DNA of 14,712 nucleotides from an uncultured Flavobacteriales bacterium (lineage in GTDB: Bacteria; Bacteroidota; Bacteroidia; Flavobacteriales_D; Crocinitomicaceae). The stretch spans positions 1 to 14,712 of the forward strand of contig CAIUKX010000651.1 in the NCBI GenBank assembly GCA_903899795.1, read 5' to 3'. Both the position numbers and the translations under genes were made by a program. The notes under the pieces are model-generated. The model saw nothing but the letters and a program-made list of their open reading frames with translations, was not told where the DNA came from and did not search any database. This document shows, piece after piece, positions 6,669 to 14,274 of this stretch; the first letter of the stretch is position 1, and each line of letters opens with the position of its first letter.

Positions 6669-7547
6669 GTGTTTGTTCAGACCAATTCTGTAAAATCAAT
6701 CAAAAACTATTTTAGGACGAAACTTTCAGAACGATTTTCTGAATCTGAAATAAAATTAATTGAAAGTGAAGTGGTTTCACTTCGATTAGGAATGGAATCT
6801 AAATCTTTAATAGGTTTGGATGATCAGCTTTTGTCGGAATCAGATTTGCTTTATTTTCGTTCTGTAGTGAAGCGTTTGTTGAACGATGAACCGTTTCAAT
6901 ACATTGTTGGAAATGCACATTTTTATGGTTTGATTCTCGATTGCGATCGTCGCGCTTTAATTCCTCGACCTGAAACAGAAGAACTGGTGGACTGGATCAA
7001 AGAATCGCTGCCTATTTCATTTCATGGCACTGTTTTGGATCTGTGTACAGGAAGTGGTTGCATTGCATTGGCTATAAAATCTGTTTTTCCGGAATCTTCA
7101 GTCGGTGCGACCGATTTTTCTAGGGAAACTTTATCTCTAGCAAAGCAAAATGCTCAAAAAATGGGACTAAATGTTCAGTTTTACGAATTTGATGCCAAAG
7201 ATGAGAATGCTTACCAACTTGAATTGGGTGAAAAGAAGTTTGATTGCTGGGTTTCAAATCCACCCTATATTCCTGAAAATGAAATGTGTTCAATGGATGT
7301 AAATGTATTGGAGTATGAACCGCATTTAGCTCTTTTTGTGGAAAATGACGATCCTTTGATTTTTTACGGAAAAATTGCTGGTATGGCTTTAAAATACCTT
7401 AATTCTAAAGGATTTCTCTTTTTTGAATTGCATGAGAATTTTGCAGATCAAGTAGCTTTATTGGCTGCAGATTTGGGATTTATTAATGTGGAAATTAAGG
7501 AAGATTTACAAGGAAAAAAACGAATGTTAAAAGCTGAAAAATTATAA
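6669..7547 (+). CDS. prmC: Peptide chain release factor N5-glutamine methyltransferase
   Basis: Transfers a methyl group from SAM to the glutamine of the GGQ motif in release factors RF1 and RF2, raising termination efficiency in the cytoplasm. The 292 residues match the family length. An N-terminal helical substrate-binding domain (1-80) ends in the typical YIVGNAHFYG (78-87). PRPETEELVDW (99-109), the SAM loop VLDLCTGSGCIAL (122-134) and the catalytic NPPY (197-200), which holds the target glutamine, follow. The start is a GTG at 6669, which gives the expected N-terminus; there is no better ATG upstream. It is the first gene of a tight plus-strand cluster, with ligA starting 9 bases after its stop. 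PrmC usually sits beside prfA in proteobacteria, but pairing with unrelated housekeeping genes is common elsewhere. Confidence 0.95.
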   Translation: MFVQTNSVKSIKNYFRTKLSERFSESEIKLIESEVVSLRLGMESKSLIGLDDQLLSESDLLYFRSVVKRLLNDEPFQYIVGNAHFYGLILDCDRRALIPRPETEELVDWIKESLPISFHGTVLDLCTGSGCIALAIKSVFPESSVGATDFSRETLSLAKQNAQKMGLNVQFYEFDAKDENAYQLELGEKKFDCWVSNPPYIPENEMCSMDVNVLEYEPHLALFVENDDPLIFYGKIAGMALKYLNSKGFLFFELHENFADQVALLAADLGFINVEIKEDLQGKKRMLKAEKL

Positions 7548-7556
7548 TTTCGTGTT

Positions 7557-9575
7557 ATGGATAAAATGACTGCTAAAACAGAGATTGAGAGATTGTCTGC
7601 TGAGATAAACAGACATAACGATTTGTATTACATTCAAAATACTTCTGAAATTTCGGATTATGAATTTGATATGTTGCTTGAAAATCTACAGAAATTGGAG
7701 GCAGAATTTCCAGAATTTGCTTATTCATACAGTCCGACAAAAAGGGTAGGTGGAGACATTACGAAAAAAATGGAGTCTGTGGTGCATCGTTTCCCGATGT
7801 TGTCACTTTCGAATACATACTCTCAGGAAGAAATTATTGAATGGGAAAATCGCCTGAAGAAATTAGCTGAAGGTAAATTGGATTATGTTTGCGAGTTGAA
7901 ATACGATGGTGTTGCAATTGGTATTCAATATGAAAATGGAATTTTAAAACAAGCCATTACTCGTGGTGACGGGACACAAGGAGAGAATGTTACGGCGAAT
8001 GTTCGTACAATTCGAACGATTCCTTTGCAATTGAAAGGGGATTATCCTGTTGATTTTGAAATTCGTGGTGAAATCTTTTTTCCTTTAGAGAAATTCAATG
8101 AGTTGAATGCGCAGCGGGTCGATATTGGAGAAGCGGAATTTGCCAATCCTCGTAATACGGCTTCAGGAACATTGAAATTGCAAGATTCAAAGGTTGTTGC
8201 TGAACGAGGTTTGGATTGTTTTCTATATGGATTGTACGGATATGATCTGCCTTTGGAAGGGCATTATGAAAGTGTTTTAAAAGCAAAAGAATGGGGGTTT
8301 AAAACGCCGAATCCAACTGATAATTTCATTAAAAAGACGGATTCCATTGAAGGAATTATGGATTTTATTCATTATTGGAATCAAAATCGATCTAAACTTC
8401 CCTTTGAAATTGATGGTATCGTTATCAAAGTAAATGATTATACTCAGCAGCAAGAATTAGGATTTACAGCTAAATCCCCGCGTTGGGCGATCGCTTATAA
8501 GTTCAAGGCTGAGCGTGTGGAAACAGTACTTGAATCGGTTAGTTATCAGGTCGGACGTACTGGTGCGGTTACCCCTGTAGCCAATTTAATTCCGGTTCAA
8601 TTAGGAGGGACAACTGTAAAACGAGCTTCTCTTCATAATTCAGATCAGATTCAAAAATTGGATTTGCACTTGGGTGATACTGTTCAGGTTGAAAAGGGGG
8701 GGGAAATCATTCCAAAAATTGTTGGTGTTAATTTAGGGGAACGGAAAGCGAATTTTCAAAGAATTGAGTTTGTTGAAAATTGTCCTGAATGCGCTACTTT
8801 ATTGGTTCGACGTGAAGGTGAAGCGCAACATTATTGTCCGAATGAGTCGAGTTGCCCGCCTCAAATAAAAGGTAGAATTGAACATTTCATCAGTCGAAAA
8901 GCAATGAATATTGACGGACTTGGAGCAGAAACTGTCGACCTACTTGTTCAAAAGGGGTTGATTAATTCTTATGCGGATTTGTACGATTTGACTTTTGACC
9001 AGGTTGTTGAATTGGATCGTATGGCTGACAAATCAGCTGATAATTTGATGAAAGGGATTCAAGTTTCGAAAGAAGTTCCTTTTGAAAGAGTTTTGTTTGC
9101 ACTTGGGATTCGTTTTGTAGGAGAGACCGTTGCAAAAAAATTGGCGAAGAGTTTTAAGAATATAGAAGCCATTCAACAAGCTGGTTTTGATCGCTTAGTT
9201 GAAGTCGATGAAATCGGTGAAAAGATTGCGATTTCAGTTCAGCAATTCTTTTTAGAAGAAAAAAATAATGAAATAATTGCCCGGTTGAAAAATGCCGGGG
9301 TTCAATTTGAAATACAAGAAAAAGAAGGCGCTACTGATAAGTTTAAAGGAAAGATTTTTGTCGTTTCTGGTGTATTTAATTCCTTTTCTAGAGATGAATT
9401 GAAAGAAGTTATCGAAATGAACGGAGGGAAAAATGCTTCTTCCATTTCATCAAAAACGGATTATGTGTTGGCAGGTGAAAATATGGGTCCTGCAAAGTTG
9501 AAGAAAGCAACTGATTTGGGAGTTCAAATAATTTCAGAAGATGAGTTTATCTCCCAGTTAAATGCTAATGAATGA
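7557..9575 (+). CDS. ligA: NAD-dependent DNA ligase
   Basis: Seals nicks in DNA during replication and repair using NAD, and is essential in nearly all bacteria. At 672 residues it is full length with all domains in order. The N-terminal Ia domain includes YYIQNTSEISDYEFD and binds NMN. The adenylation domain has the nucleophile K115 in KYDG and TRGDGTQGENVT at 135-146. An OB fold follows, then a four-cysteine zinc finger (C409, C412, C427, C433), helix-hairpin-helix repeats and a C-terminal BRCT domain (about 595-668, with GKIFVVSG and NMGPAKLKKA). The start may be the ATG at 7557 or 7566; 7557 places the lysine at 115 as in E. coli. The KGGE motif in the OB region is encoded by a run of eight G (8696-8703). 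The stop overlaps the next gene's ATG (ATGA), indicating translational coupling. Confidence 0.98.
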   Translation: MDKMTAKTEIERLSAEINRHNDLYYIQNTSEISDYEFDMLLENLQKLEAEFPEFAYSYSPTKRVGGDITKKMESVVHRFPMLSLSNTYSQEEIIEWENRLKKLAEGKLDYVCELKYDGVAIGIQYENGILKQAITRGDGTQGENVTANVRTIRTIPLQLKGDYPVDFEIRGEIFFPLEKFNELNAQRVDIGEAEFANPRNTASGTLKLQDSKVVAERGLDCFLYGLYGYDLPLEGHYESVLKAKEWGFKTPNPTDNFIKKTDSIEGIMDFIHYWNQNRSKLPFEIDGIVIKVNDYTQQQELGFTAKSPRWAIAYKFKAERVETVLESVSYQVGRTGAVTPVANLIPVQLGGTTVKRASLHNSDQIQKLDLHLGDTVQVEKGGEIIPKIVGVNLGERKANFQRIEFVENCPECATLLVRREGEAQHYCPNESSCPPQIKGRIEHFISRKAMNIDGLGAETVDLLVQKGLINSYADLYDLTFDQVVELDRMADKSADNLMKGIQVSKEVPFERVLFALGIRFVGETVAKKLAKSFKNIEAIQQAGFDRLVEVDEIGEKIAISVQQFFLEEKNNEIIARLKNAGVQFEIQEKEGATDKFKGKIFVVSGVFNSFSRDELKEVIEMNGGKNASSISSKTDYVLAGENMGPAKLKKATDLGVQIISEDEFISQLNANE

Positions 9576-10057
9576 AGGATAAACAAACGATATGGTCTGC
9601 TACAAAAAGCTTATTGGTTTTCTATGTCTTTGACGGACATGAAGAATTCAATGACTTCAGAAAGGCTTTGGATGTAGCTCTGGCAGATAGTTCCGTTACA
9701 CGTCTTAAGGTGATCATATTGATTGCAGATCCGAAGGAAAATGTGTTAAAACATTCATTATTTACCTATATTTCCGAAAAAAGCATTACTTTGTTTGGTA
9801 ATAAAGTGAAGAAAAAAGCTCAGAGTGAAGGAGAAGAAAATTTAGAGATGGTGATTTCTACTCATTACGATTTGTTTTTATCATTCGGAACGCCTTCTCC
9901 TAAAGTTATGAAATGGCTGACAAAAGTAAATGCAACTCGAAAAATCGCAATCAATGCAGATGATCATCCTTTGTTTGATGTAAATTTAGCAAGTTCCTTT
10001 GAATCGATTGAGAAAAGCGTTAATTTTACAATTGATATGTTAAATAAAATAAATTAA
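9572..10057 (+). CDS. DUF6913 family protein, unknown function
   Basis: A 161-residue protein that I match to DUF6913, a small Bacteroidota family often found next to ligA and dapA. The central strand SLLVFYVFDGHEE (13-25), an alternating alpha/beta pattern (RLKVIILIADPKE, YDLFLSFGTPSPKVMKWL) and the end pattern of a helix followed by NINK-type residues fit that family by eye, but I cannot run a search. There is no signal peptide, no membrane segment and no recognisable catalytic motif, so it is likely a soluble cytoplasmic protein. Its ATG overlaps the ligA stop by 4 bases and dapA begins 8 bases after its stop. It therefore sits in the middle of a housekeeping operon and is probably expressed constitutively. 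No function can be assigned. Confidence 0.7.
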   Translation: MKDKQTIWSATKSLLVFYVFDGHEEFNDFRKALDVALADSSVTRLKVIILIADPKENVLKHSLFTYISEKSITLFGNKVKKKAQSEGEENLEMVISTHYDLFLSFGTPSPKVMKWLTKVNATRKIAINADDHPLFDVNLASSFESIEKSVNFTIDMLNKIN

Positions 10058-10065
10058 TTTAAAAT

Positions 10066-10965
10066 ATGAACAATATTTTTACCGGTGTTGGAGTAGCATT
10101 AGTAACACCATTCAATGCGGATGATTCAATAGATTTTGTATCCTTGCGAAAATTGGTTCGTTTGCAAATTGAAGGTGGGACAGATTTTTTAGTCGTTCAA
10201 GGAACTACCGGAGAATCTCCAACGCTTTCTCAAGAAGAGAAGAAAGAAGTTTTGCAAACTGTTATTGATGAAAATAAAGGGAAGCTGAAAATTGTTTATG
10301 GACTTGGGGGGAATAATACCAAACAAGTTGGAGAATTGTTGAAACAAATTCCTGCAGGTGTTGATGGTATTTTATCAGTTTCGCCTTATTACAACAAACC
10401 GATTCAAAAAGGAATTATCGAGCATTATAAATACATTGCTTCATGTACTGAACTTCCGATAATATTGTACAATGTGCCAGGAAGAACAGGGTCAAATATG
10501 TCAGTGGAAACAACATTGGAATTGTCTAAAGTGAAGAATATTGTAGCAATGAAAGAAGCTTCAGGCAGCATGGAACAAATTATGGAACTGATTCGTCAAA
10601 AACCTCAAGGTTTTGGTATTTTGTCAGGAGATGATGCGATAACTATGCCGTTGATTGCTGCCGGAGCTGATGGAGTGATTTCTGTTGTTGCCAATGCTTT
10701 TCCTGAGCGTTTTTCTAAAATGGTACATGCTTCATTGGAAGAAAACCTGCCTGTTGCACGCGAAGAACATTACGATTTGTTACCGATCACAAAAATGTTT
10801 TTCGAAGAAGGGAATCCAGGAGGAGTTAAAGTGGCTTTGGAAAAAAGAAAGGTAATGCGTGCTAAGATGCGTTTGCCTCTTTACCCGGTATCTGATGATC
10901 TTCAACAAAGAATTGAACGTGAAACGGATCGTTTGATGATAACGAGTAAGCAAGCATTTTGCTAA
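10066..10965 (+). CDS. dapA: 4-hydroxy-tetrahydrodipicolinate synthase
   Basis: Condenses pyruvate with L-aspartate-semialdehyde, the first committed step to diaminopimelate (cell wall) and lysine. The 299 residues have the TIM-barrel aldolase pattern. GTTGESPTL (46-54) holds the substrate-binding threonines, SPYYNKP (106-112) contributes an active-site tyrosine from the neighbouring subunit, YNVPGRTG (135-142) carries the catalytic Tyr135, and VAMKEASG (160-167) carries the Schiff-base Lys163. All key residues are present, so it should be active as the usual tetramer. Related N-acetylneuraminate lyases share the fold, but GTTGE and the YNVPGR context favour DapA. It lies 8 bases after the DUF6913 gene and 26 bases before nrnA, within the same probable operon. 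No lysine riboswitch is visible in front of it. Confidence 0.96.
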   Translation: MNNIFTGVGVALVTPFNADDSIDFVSLRKLVRLQIEGGTDFLVVQGTTGESPTLSQEEKKEVLQTVIDENKGKLKIVYGLGGNNTKQVGELLKQIPAGVDGILSVSPYYNKPIQKGIIEHYKYIASCTELPIILYNVPGRTGSNMSVETTLELSKVKNIVAMKEASGSMEQIMELIRQKPQGFGILSGDDAITMPLIAAGADGVISVVANAFPERFSKMVHASLEENLPVAREEHYDLLPITKMFFEEGNPGGVKVALEKRKVMRAKMRLPLYPVSDDLQQRIERETDRLMITSKQAFC

Positions 10966-10991
10966 AAAAAAATAAACAAATAAAAAATAGA

Positions 10992-11996
10992 ATGAGTGTA
11001 TACAAATCCATTGTAGATGAAATAATTTCTGCTGATAATATTATTATTACAGCACATAAATCCCCGGATGGTGATTCAATTGGAAGCTCTTTGGGTTTGT
11101 TTCATTTCATTCAAAAATTAGGTAAAAAGGTGGTGATTTGTCACCCGGATCCAGCTCCTGATTATTTGTTGTGGTTGGAAGATGTTGATGCTGTATTAAC
11201 GATGACCAATGATAATCTGAAAATTGAAAAATGTTTCGATGAAGCAGATTTGATTTTTTGTTTGGATTATAACACAACAGACAGAGTAGGTGAAGGGATG
11301 CAAATGTTGCTTGAAAATTCAAGTTGCAAGAAGATTATGATTGATCATCATTTGGATCCTCAGGATTTTGCAGCAATTACTTTGTCTGAAACCAGTGTTT
11401 GCTCAACCAGTCAATTGATTGTCGAGGTGATAGTTCAATCTGGAAATGAATCATTATTGGATGAAAAAACAGGTACACCATTATACCTTGGGATATTGAC
11501 AGATACCGGTTCGTTTCGATTTCCATCTGTTCAACCCAGAACCCATGAATTGCTGGCAAAATTATTAGCTGTTGGCGTGAAACATTATAAAGTTCATGAA
11601 ATATTGAACGATAATAATACAGAAAGTCGACTTCGACTTCAAGGATATGCTTTAAGTCAAAAATTGGAAGTGTTTTACGATATTGGTGTAGCAATTATTT
11701 CGTTAACCGAAGATGAATTAAAAAGGTATAATTACAAGAAGGGTGATACGGAAGGATTTGTCAATATTGCACTGTCGATAAAAGGTATGAAAGCAGCTAT
11801 TTTTCTTTCAGAAAAAGATGGATTGATAAAAATGTCATTTAGATCCAAAGGGCAGGATAATCCTGTGAATACTTTGGCATCAGACCACTTTAGTGGTGGT
11901 GGACATGCAAATGCTGCGGGTGGGGTAAGTGATTTATCGATGCAGGAAACAATTGAAAAAATAAAGTCCTTACTACCAATCTATTTTCCAAATTAA
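10992..11996 (+). CDS. nrnA: DHH/DHHA1 phosphoesterase, nanoRNase / pAp phosphatase
   Basis: A 334-residue member of the DHH family that degrades very short RNA (2-5 nt) and dephosphorylates 3'-phosphoadenosine-5'-phosphate. Metal-binding motifs are HKSPDGDSIGS (22-32), LDYN (91-94, D92), the name-giving DHH (118-120) and LTDTGSF (169-175). The C-terminal DHHA1 domain ends with the substrate-binding GGGHANAAGG (302-311). These are the full set for an active Mn-dependent enzyme. The ATG at 10992 gives the normal N-terminus; an in-frame TTG at 10959 would add 11 lysine-rich residues and overlap dapA, so I reject it. It is the last gene of the prmC-ligA cluster and ends only 14 bases from the convergent secreted-protein gene, with no strong terminator between. 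Members of this family also include c-di-AMP/pApA phosphodiesterases (GdpP/DhhP types), which cannot be excluded. Confidence 0.92.
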   Translation: MSVYKSIVDEIISADNIIITAHKSPDGDSIGSSLGLFHFIQKLGKKVVICHPDPAPDYLLWLEDVDAVLTMTNDNLKIEKCFDEADLIFCLDYNTTDRVGEGMQMLLENSSCKKIMIDHHLDPQDFAAITLSETSVCSTSQLIVEVIVQSGNESLLDEKTGTPLYLGILTDTGSFRFPSVQPRTHELLAKLLAVGVKHYKVHEILNDNNTESRLRLQGYALSQKLEVFYDIGVAIISLTEDELKRYNYKKGDTEGFVNIALSIKGMKAAIFLSEKDGLIKMSFRSKGQDNPVNTLASDHFSGGGHANAAGGVSDLSMQETIEKIKSLLPIYFPN

Positions 11997-12010
11997 TAAT
12001 TAGAGTCCGA

Positions 12011-14032
12011 TTAATAGAGGACAGATAAATGTCCTTTGAATAATTGGACATCATCGTTGTATAGATTTGAGGTTGAGATCACCCAGGTGTAAATTCCACT
12101 TTGAACCAAATTTCCACGATAAGTTCCATCCCAGGAAGAACTCATGTCATGTGACTCCCATATTTTTTCTCCCCATCGGTTAAATACTTGTACACTAAAT
12201 TTTGTACTGTCATATTCTGCCAAAAAGAATTTCCAGGTATTATTGAAGCTGTCGCCATCTGGTGTAAATGCATTCGGAACAAATATGCTCGGATCAAGCC
12301 TGAATTCAATAAATTTGACAACAGTATCCATGCAGCCATCTTGATTGATCACTGTTAAGGTAACCGGGTAAAATCCAGGTTCAAGATTCGTGAAAGTTGC
12401 ACTTGCGTTAATACTTGAAGAACTATTAGGTGTCCCATCAGGGATAGACCAATTATTCGATGTGATTGTTCCTGTAGTTTGATTGATAAAACTTGCTGTT
12501 TGGCCGTCTGTTACATACTCTGGAGTTGAGAAATTAGCAATTGGCACAGCCGGACTAGTAATACTAATTGATTTTGAAAATACACACGAATTGACATCTT
12601 TGACTGTGACGCTATATGAACCGGAAATTAAATGTTGAAAAGAGCTATTTCCAGAAAAAGTACCATTGTTAATTGTGTAGCTGTAGGGTTGTTGACCTCC
12701 TGTAACAGAAAGAACCGTTATGATACCATCGTTCAAGGTGCAGCTTGTGTTTTGTGAGGTAAGATTAATGTCCGATGGACCAGGAATATCTGAAATCACT
12801 ATCGGTGTAGAACTATAGGTACATCCATTGGCATCTTGTACAGTTAGTGTATAGCTTGCAGCGGTTAAATTCGAATAAGTTGTAGATGAAGACAAGCCTG
12901 TATTGTTAAAATTGTATTGAAAGGGTAAAGCGCCGCCGGTAAGTGATCCAATTTGTACCTGACCATTGTTCAAGTCACAGGTTGCATCCGTGGTAGTGAT
13001 ATTAATAGCTGTTGGGCTTGAGTAAATAGTTACCAAAGTCGAGTCAATTAAGTTGCAACCATTGACTGTTGTAGTGGTTACATAATATTCACCGGAGGTG
13101 TTGGGGGTAATTGTAGCAGTTGATTCCCCGGTATTCCAAAGAAATGTAGTGCTTGGATTATTAGAGTGAGCAGTAATAGTATTTGGAGATGTATCACAAA
13201 ACGAAGTATTTGGTCCAGCATCTATAATTGTGTTGTCGATAGTTACAACAATGGTATCTGTATTTGTGCAATAAGATGTAAAAGTGATGTCATCCAAGGC
13301 GAAATCATTTCCGGCTCCATCTATATTTTGATTTTTGATACAGATTATTGCAGAAGTATTTCCTCCGGAATTCCAAAGATTGAAAAATTGATGCCAGTCA
13401 CAACCAGTATTGGATGGTGAGAAAACAGTTCCGATTTGGACATTGTCCACGAAAAATTGAAGAATAGCTGGATTGTTCGTGTTTTCAACACTAGTCACCC
13501 ATGCAGAGAAATTGTAATTTGTATTAGGTATTACTGTGATTGTTTGTTGCCATACGATGGTATTAGCAACGTCAGAACCATTAGCAATGAACATCTTTCC
13601 AGTTCCTGTTGTGTGATCACCACACGGATAAAAATTATTATGAACCAAATTGGGAGATGTTGAAATTGCATATTGACCTGGATTCGATAAAAGACCCCAA
13701 GCCCCTCCTGTACCGGGAATATAATCGGTGTAAAAATTCGTAGCCCCGTTTTCAAAATCACCATTGATGACAAGGTTGTTACCACCTGAAGTCATTGTAG
13801 CGGAAACAATATAGGTTCCTGATGAGGTAACATTAATCGATTGTGCTGTTGATCCATTCGACCAAACATAGGCATTGTAACCACTTGCTGCGTTTAATGC
13901 AAGAGATGCTCCATTACAAAGCGTTGTGTCATTTCCTAAAAAAATGACAGGTTCAGTGCCGTTGCATTGAGAATAAAACTTATTGGAGACAAGTGCAATA
14001 AGAAGTAGCGAAAGAGTAGTTAACTGTTTCAT
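12011..14032 (-). CDS. Secreted T9SS type B sorting-domain protein with SprB and PKD repeats
   Basis: A 673-residue extracellular protein. The signal peptide (1-21) is MKQ, then a hydrophobic core, cleaved near FYSQ. Following regions are: an Ig-like domain (27-84); a jelly-roll, carbohydrate-binding-like module (about 87-255, opening LVINGDFENG and closing FALDDITF); a second Ig-like domain (268-337); two SprB-type repeats (about 341-414 and 420-492, both with a TC.LN(N/D)G start and a SY.(L/V)TV.D.(N)..C end); and a PKD-like domain (about 498-577). The T9SS type B / gliding-motility C-terminal domain follows (about 581-673, with FVPNAFTPDGDSFN and FNRWGEKIWES). Such proteins cross the outer membrane through T9SS and are attached or released at the surface; binding of a polysaccharide or other surface is an inference from the jelly-roll module. 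No catalytic residues are recognised. The ATG at 14032 gives a proper signal peptide; the frame stays open to an ATG at 14101, but that would bury it. The gene is probably monocistronic. Confidence 0.92.
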   Translation of the reverse strand: MKQLTTLSLLLIALVSNKFYSQCNGTEPVIFLGNDTTLCNGASLALNAASGYNAYVWSNGSTAQSINVTSSGTYIVSATMTSGGNNLVINGDFENGATNFYTDYIPGTGGAWGLLSNPGQYAISTSPNLVHNNFYPCGDHTTGTGKMFIANGSDVANTIVWQQTITVIPNTNYNFSAWVTSVENTNNPAILQFFVDNVQIGTVFSPSNTGCDWHQFFNLWNSGGNTSAIICIKNQNIDGAGNDFALDDITFTSYCTNTDTIVVTIDNTIIDAGPNTSFCDTSPNTITAHSNNPSTTFLWNTGESTATITPNTSGEYYVTTTTVNGCNLIDSTLVTIYSSPTAINITTTDATCDLNNGQVQIGSLTGGALPFQYNFNNTGLSSSTTYSNLTAASYTLTVQDANGCTYSSTPIVISDIPGPSDINLTSQNTSCTLNDGIITVLSVTGGQQPYSYTINNGTFSGNSSFQHLISGSYSVTVKDVNSCVFSKSISITSPAVPIANFSTPEYVTDGQTASFINQTTGTITSNNWSIPDGTPNSSSSINASATFTNLEPGFYPVTLTVINQDGCMDTVVKFIEFRLDPSIFVPNAFTPDGDSFNNTWKFFLAEYDSTKFSVQVFNRWGEKIWESHDMSSSWDGTYRGNLVQSGIYTWVISTSNLYNDDVQLFKGHLSVLY

Positions 14033-14147
14033 AGAGTATAGTAACTCTAACGAAGATAAGCATATTATCGTTTTACTAAAATATTTTAATAAAATAAACA
14101 CATTGTTTAAAATTTAATGAAAAATTAAAAATAAAAGAGTGTTTTTT

Positions 14148-14175
14148 TAATGATAACTGGTAAATGATAACAGAG
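14148..14175. repeat. Short heptad-phased direct repeat
   Basis: TAATGAT, AACTGGT, AAATGAT, AACAGAG follow each other in 7-base register, so AATGATAAC occurs twice exactly 14 bases apart (14149-14157 and 14163-14171). It lies in the gap between the divergent secreted-protein and PrsW-like genes. The 7-base phasing recalls the array at 6532-6668. It might be an operator pair or a remnant of a larger array; nothing else is seen in it. Confidence 0.4.
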
Positions 14176-14201
14176 AGACAAATTAGTCTAACTTCCAAAT
14201 G

Positions 14202-14231
14202 TTGGTGGTGTTCTGAAAAAATATAAATTTG
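14202..14231 (+). promoter_or_regulatory. Bacteroidota-type promoter of the PrsW-like gene
   Basis: TTG at 14202-14204 is followed after 19 bases by TAAATTTG at 14224-14231, a perfect TAnnTTTG box. Transcription would begin near 14238, about 37 bases before the ATG at 14275. An AAGGG at 14265-14269, 5 bases before the ATG, is one of the few Shine-Dalgarno-like sequences in the window. Confidence 0.6.
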
Positions 14232-14274
14232 TTCTCAATTACACTATTTATTCTTTAAAATCCCAAGGGCATAA

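Noticed and set aside
10959..10991. TTG at 10959 as the nrnA start
   Set aside because: It would overlap dapA and add a lysine-rich, low-complexity stretch encoded by A-rich spacer; the ATG at 10992 fits the family.
12018..12035. Hairpin AGGACA-GATAAA-TGTCCT between the convergent genes as a terminator
   Set aside because: The stem is only 6 bp, no T-tract follows on either strand, and it lies within the last codons of the minus-strand gene.
14033..14101. ATG at 14101 as the start of the T9SS protein
   Set aside because: It would place 23 residues before a clear signal peptide that begins at the ATG at 14032.
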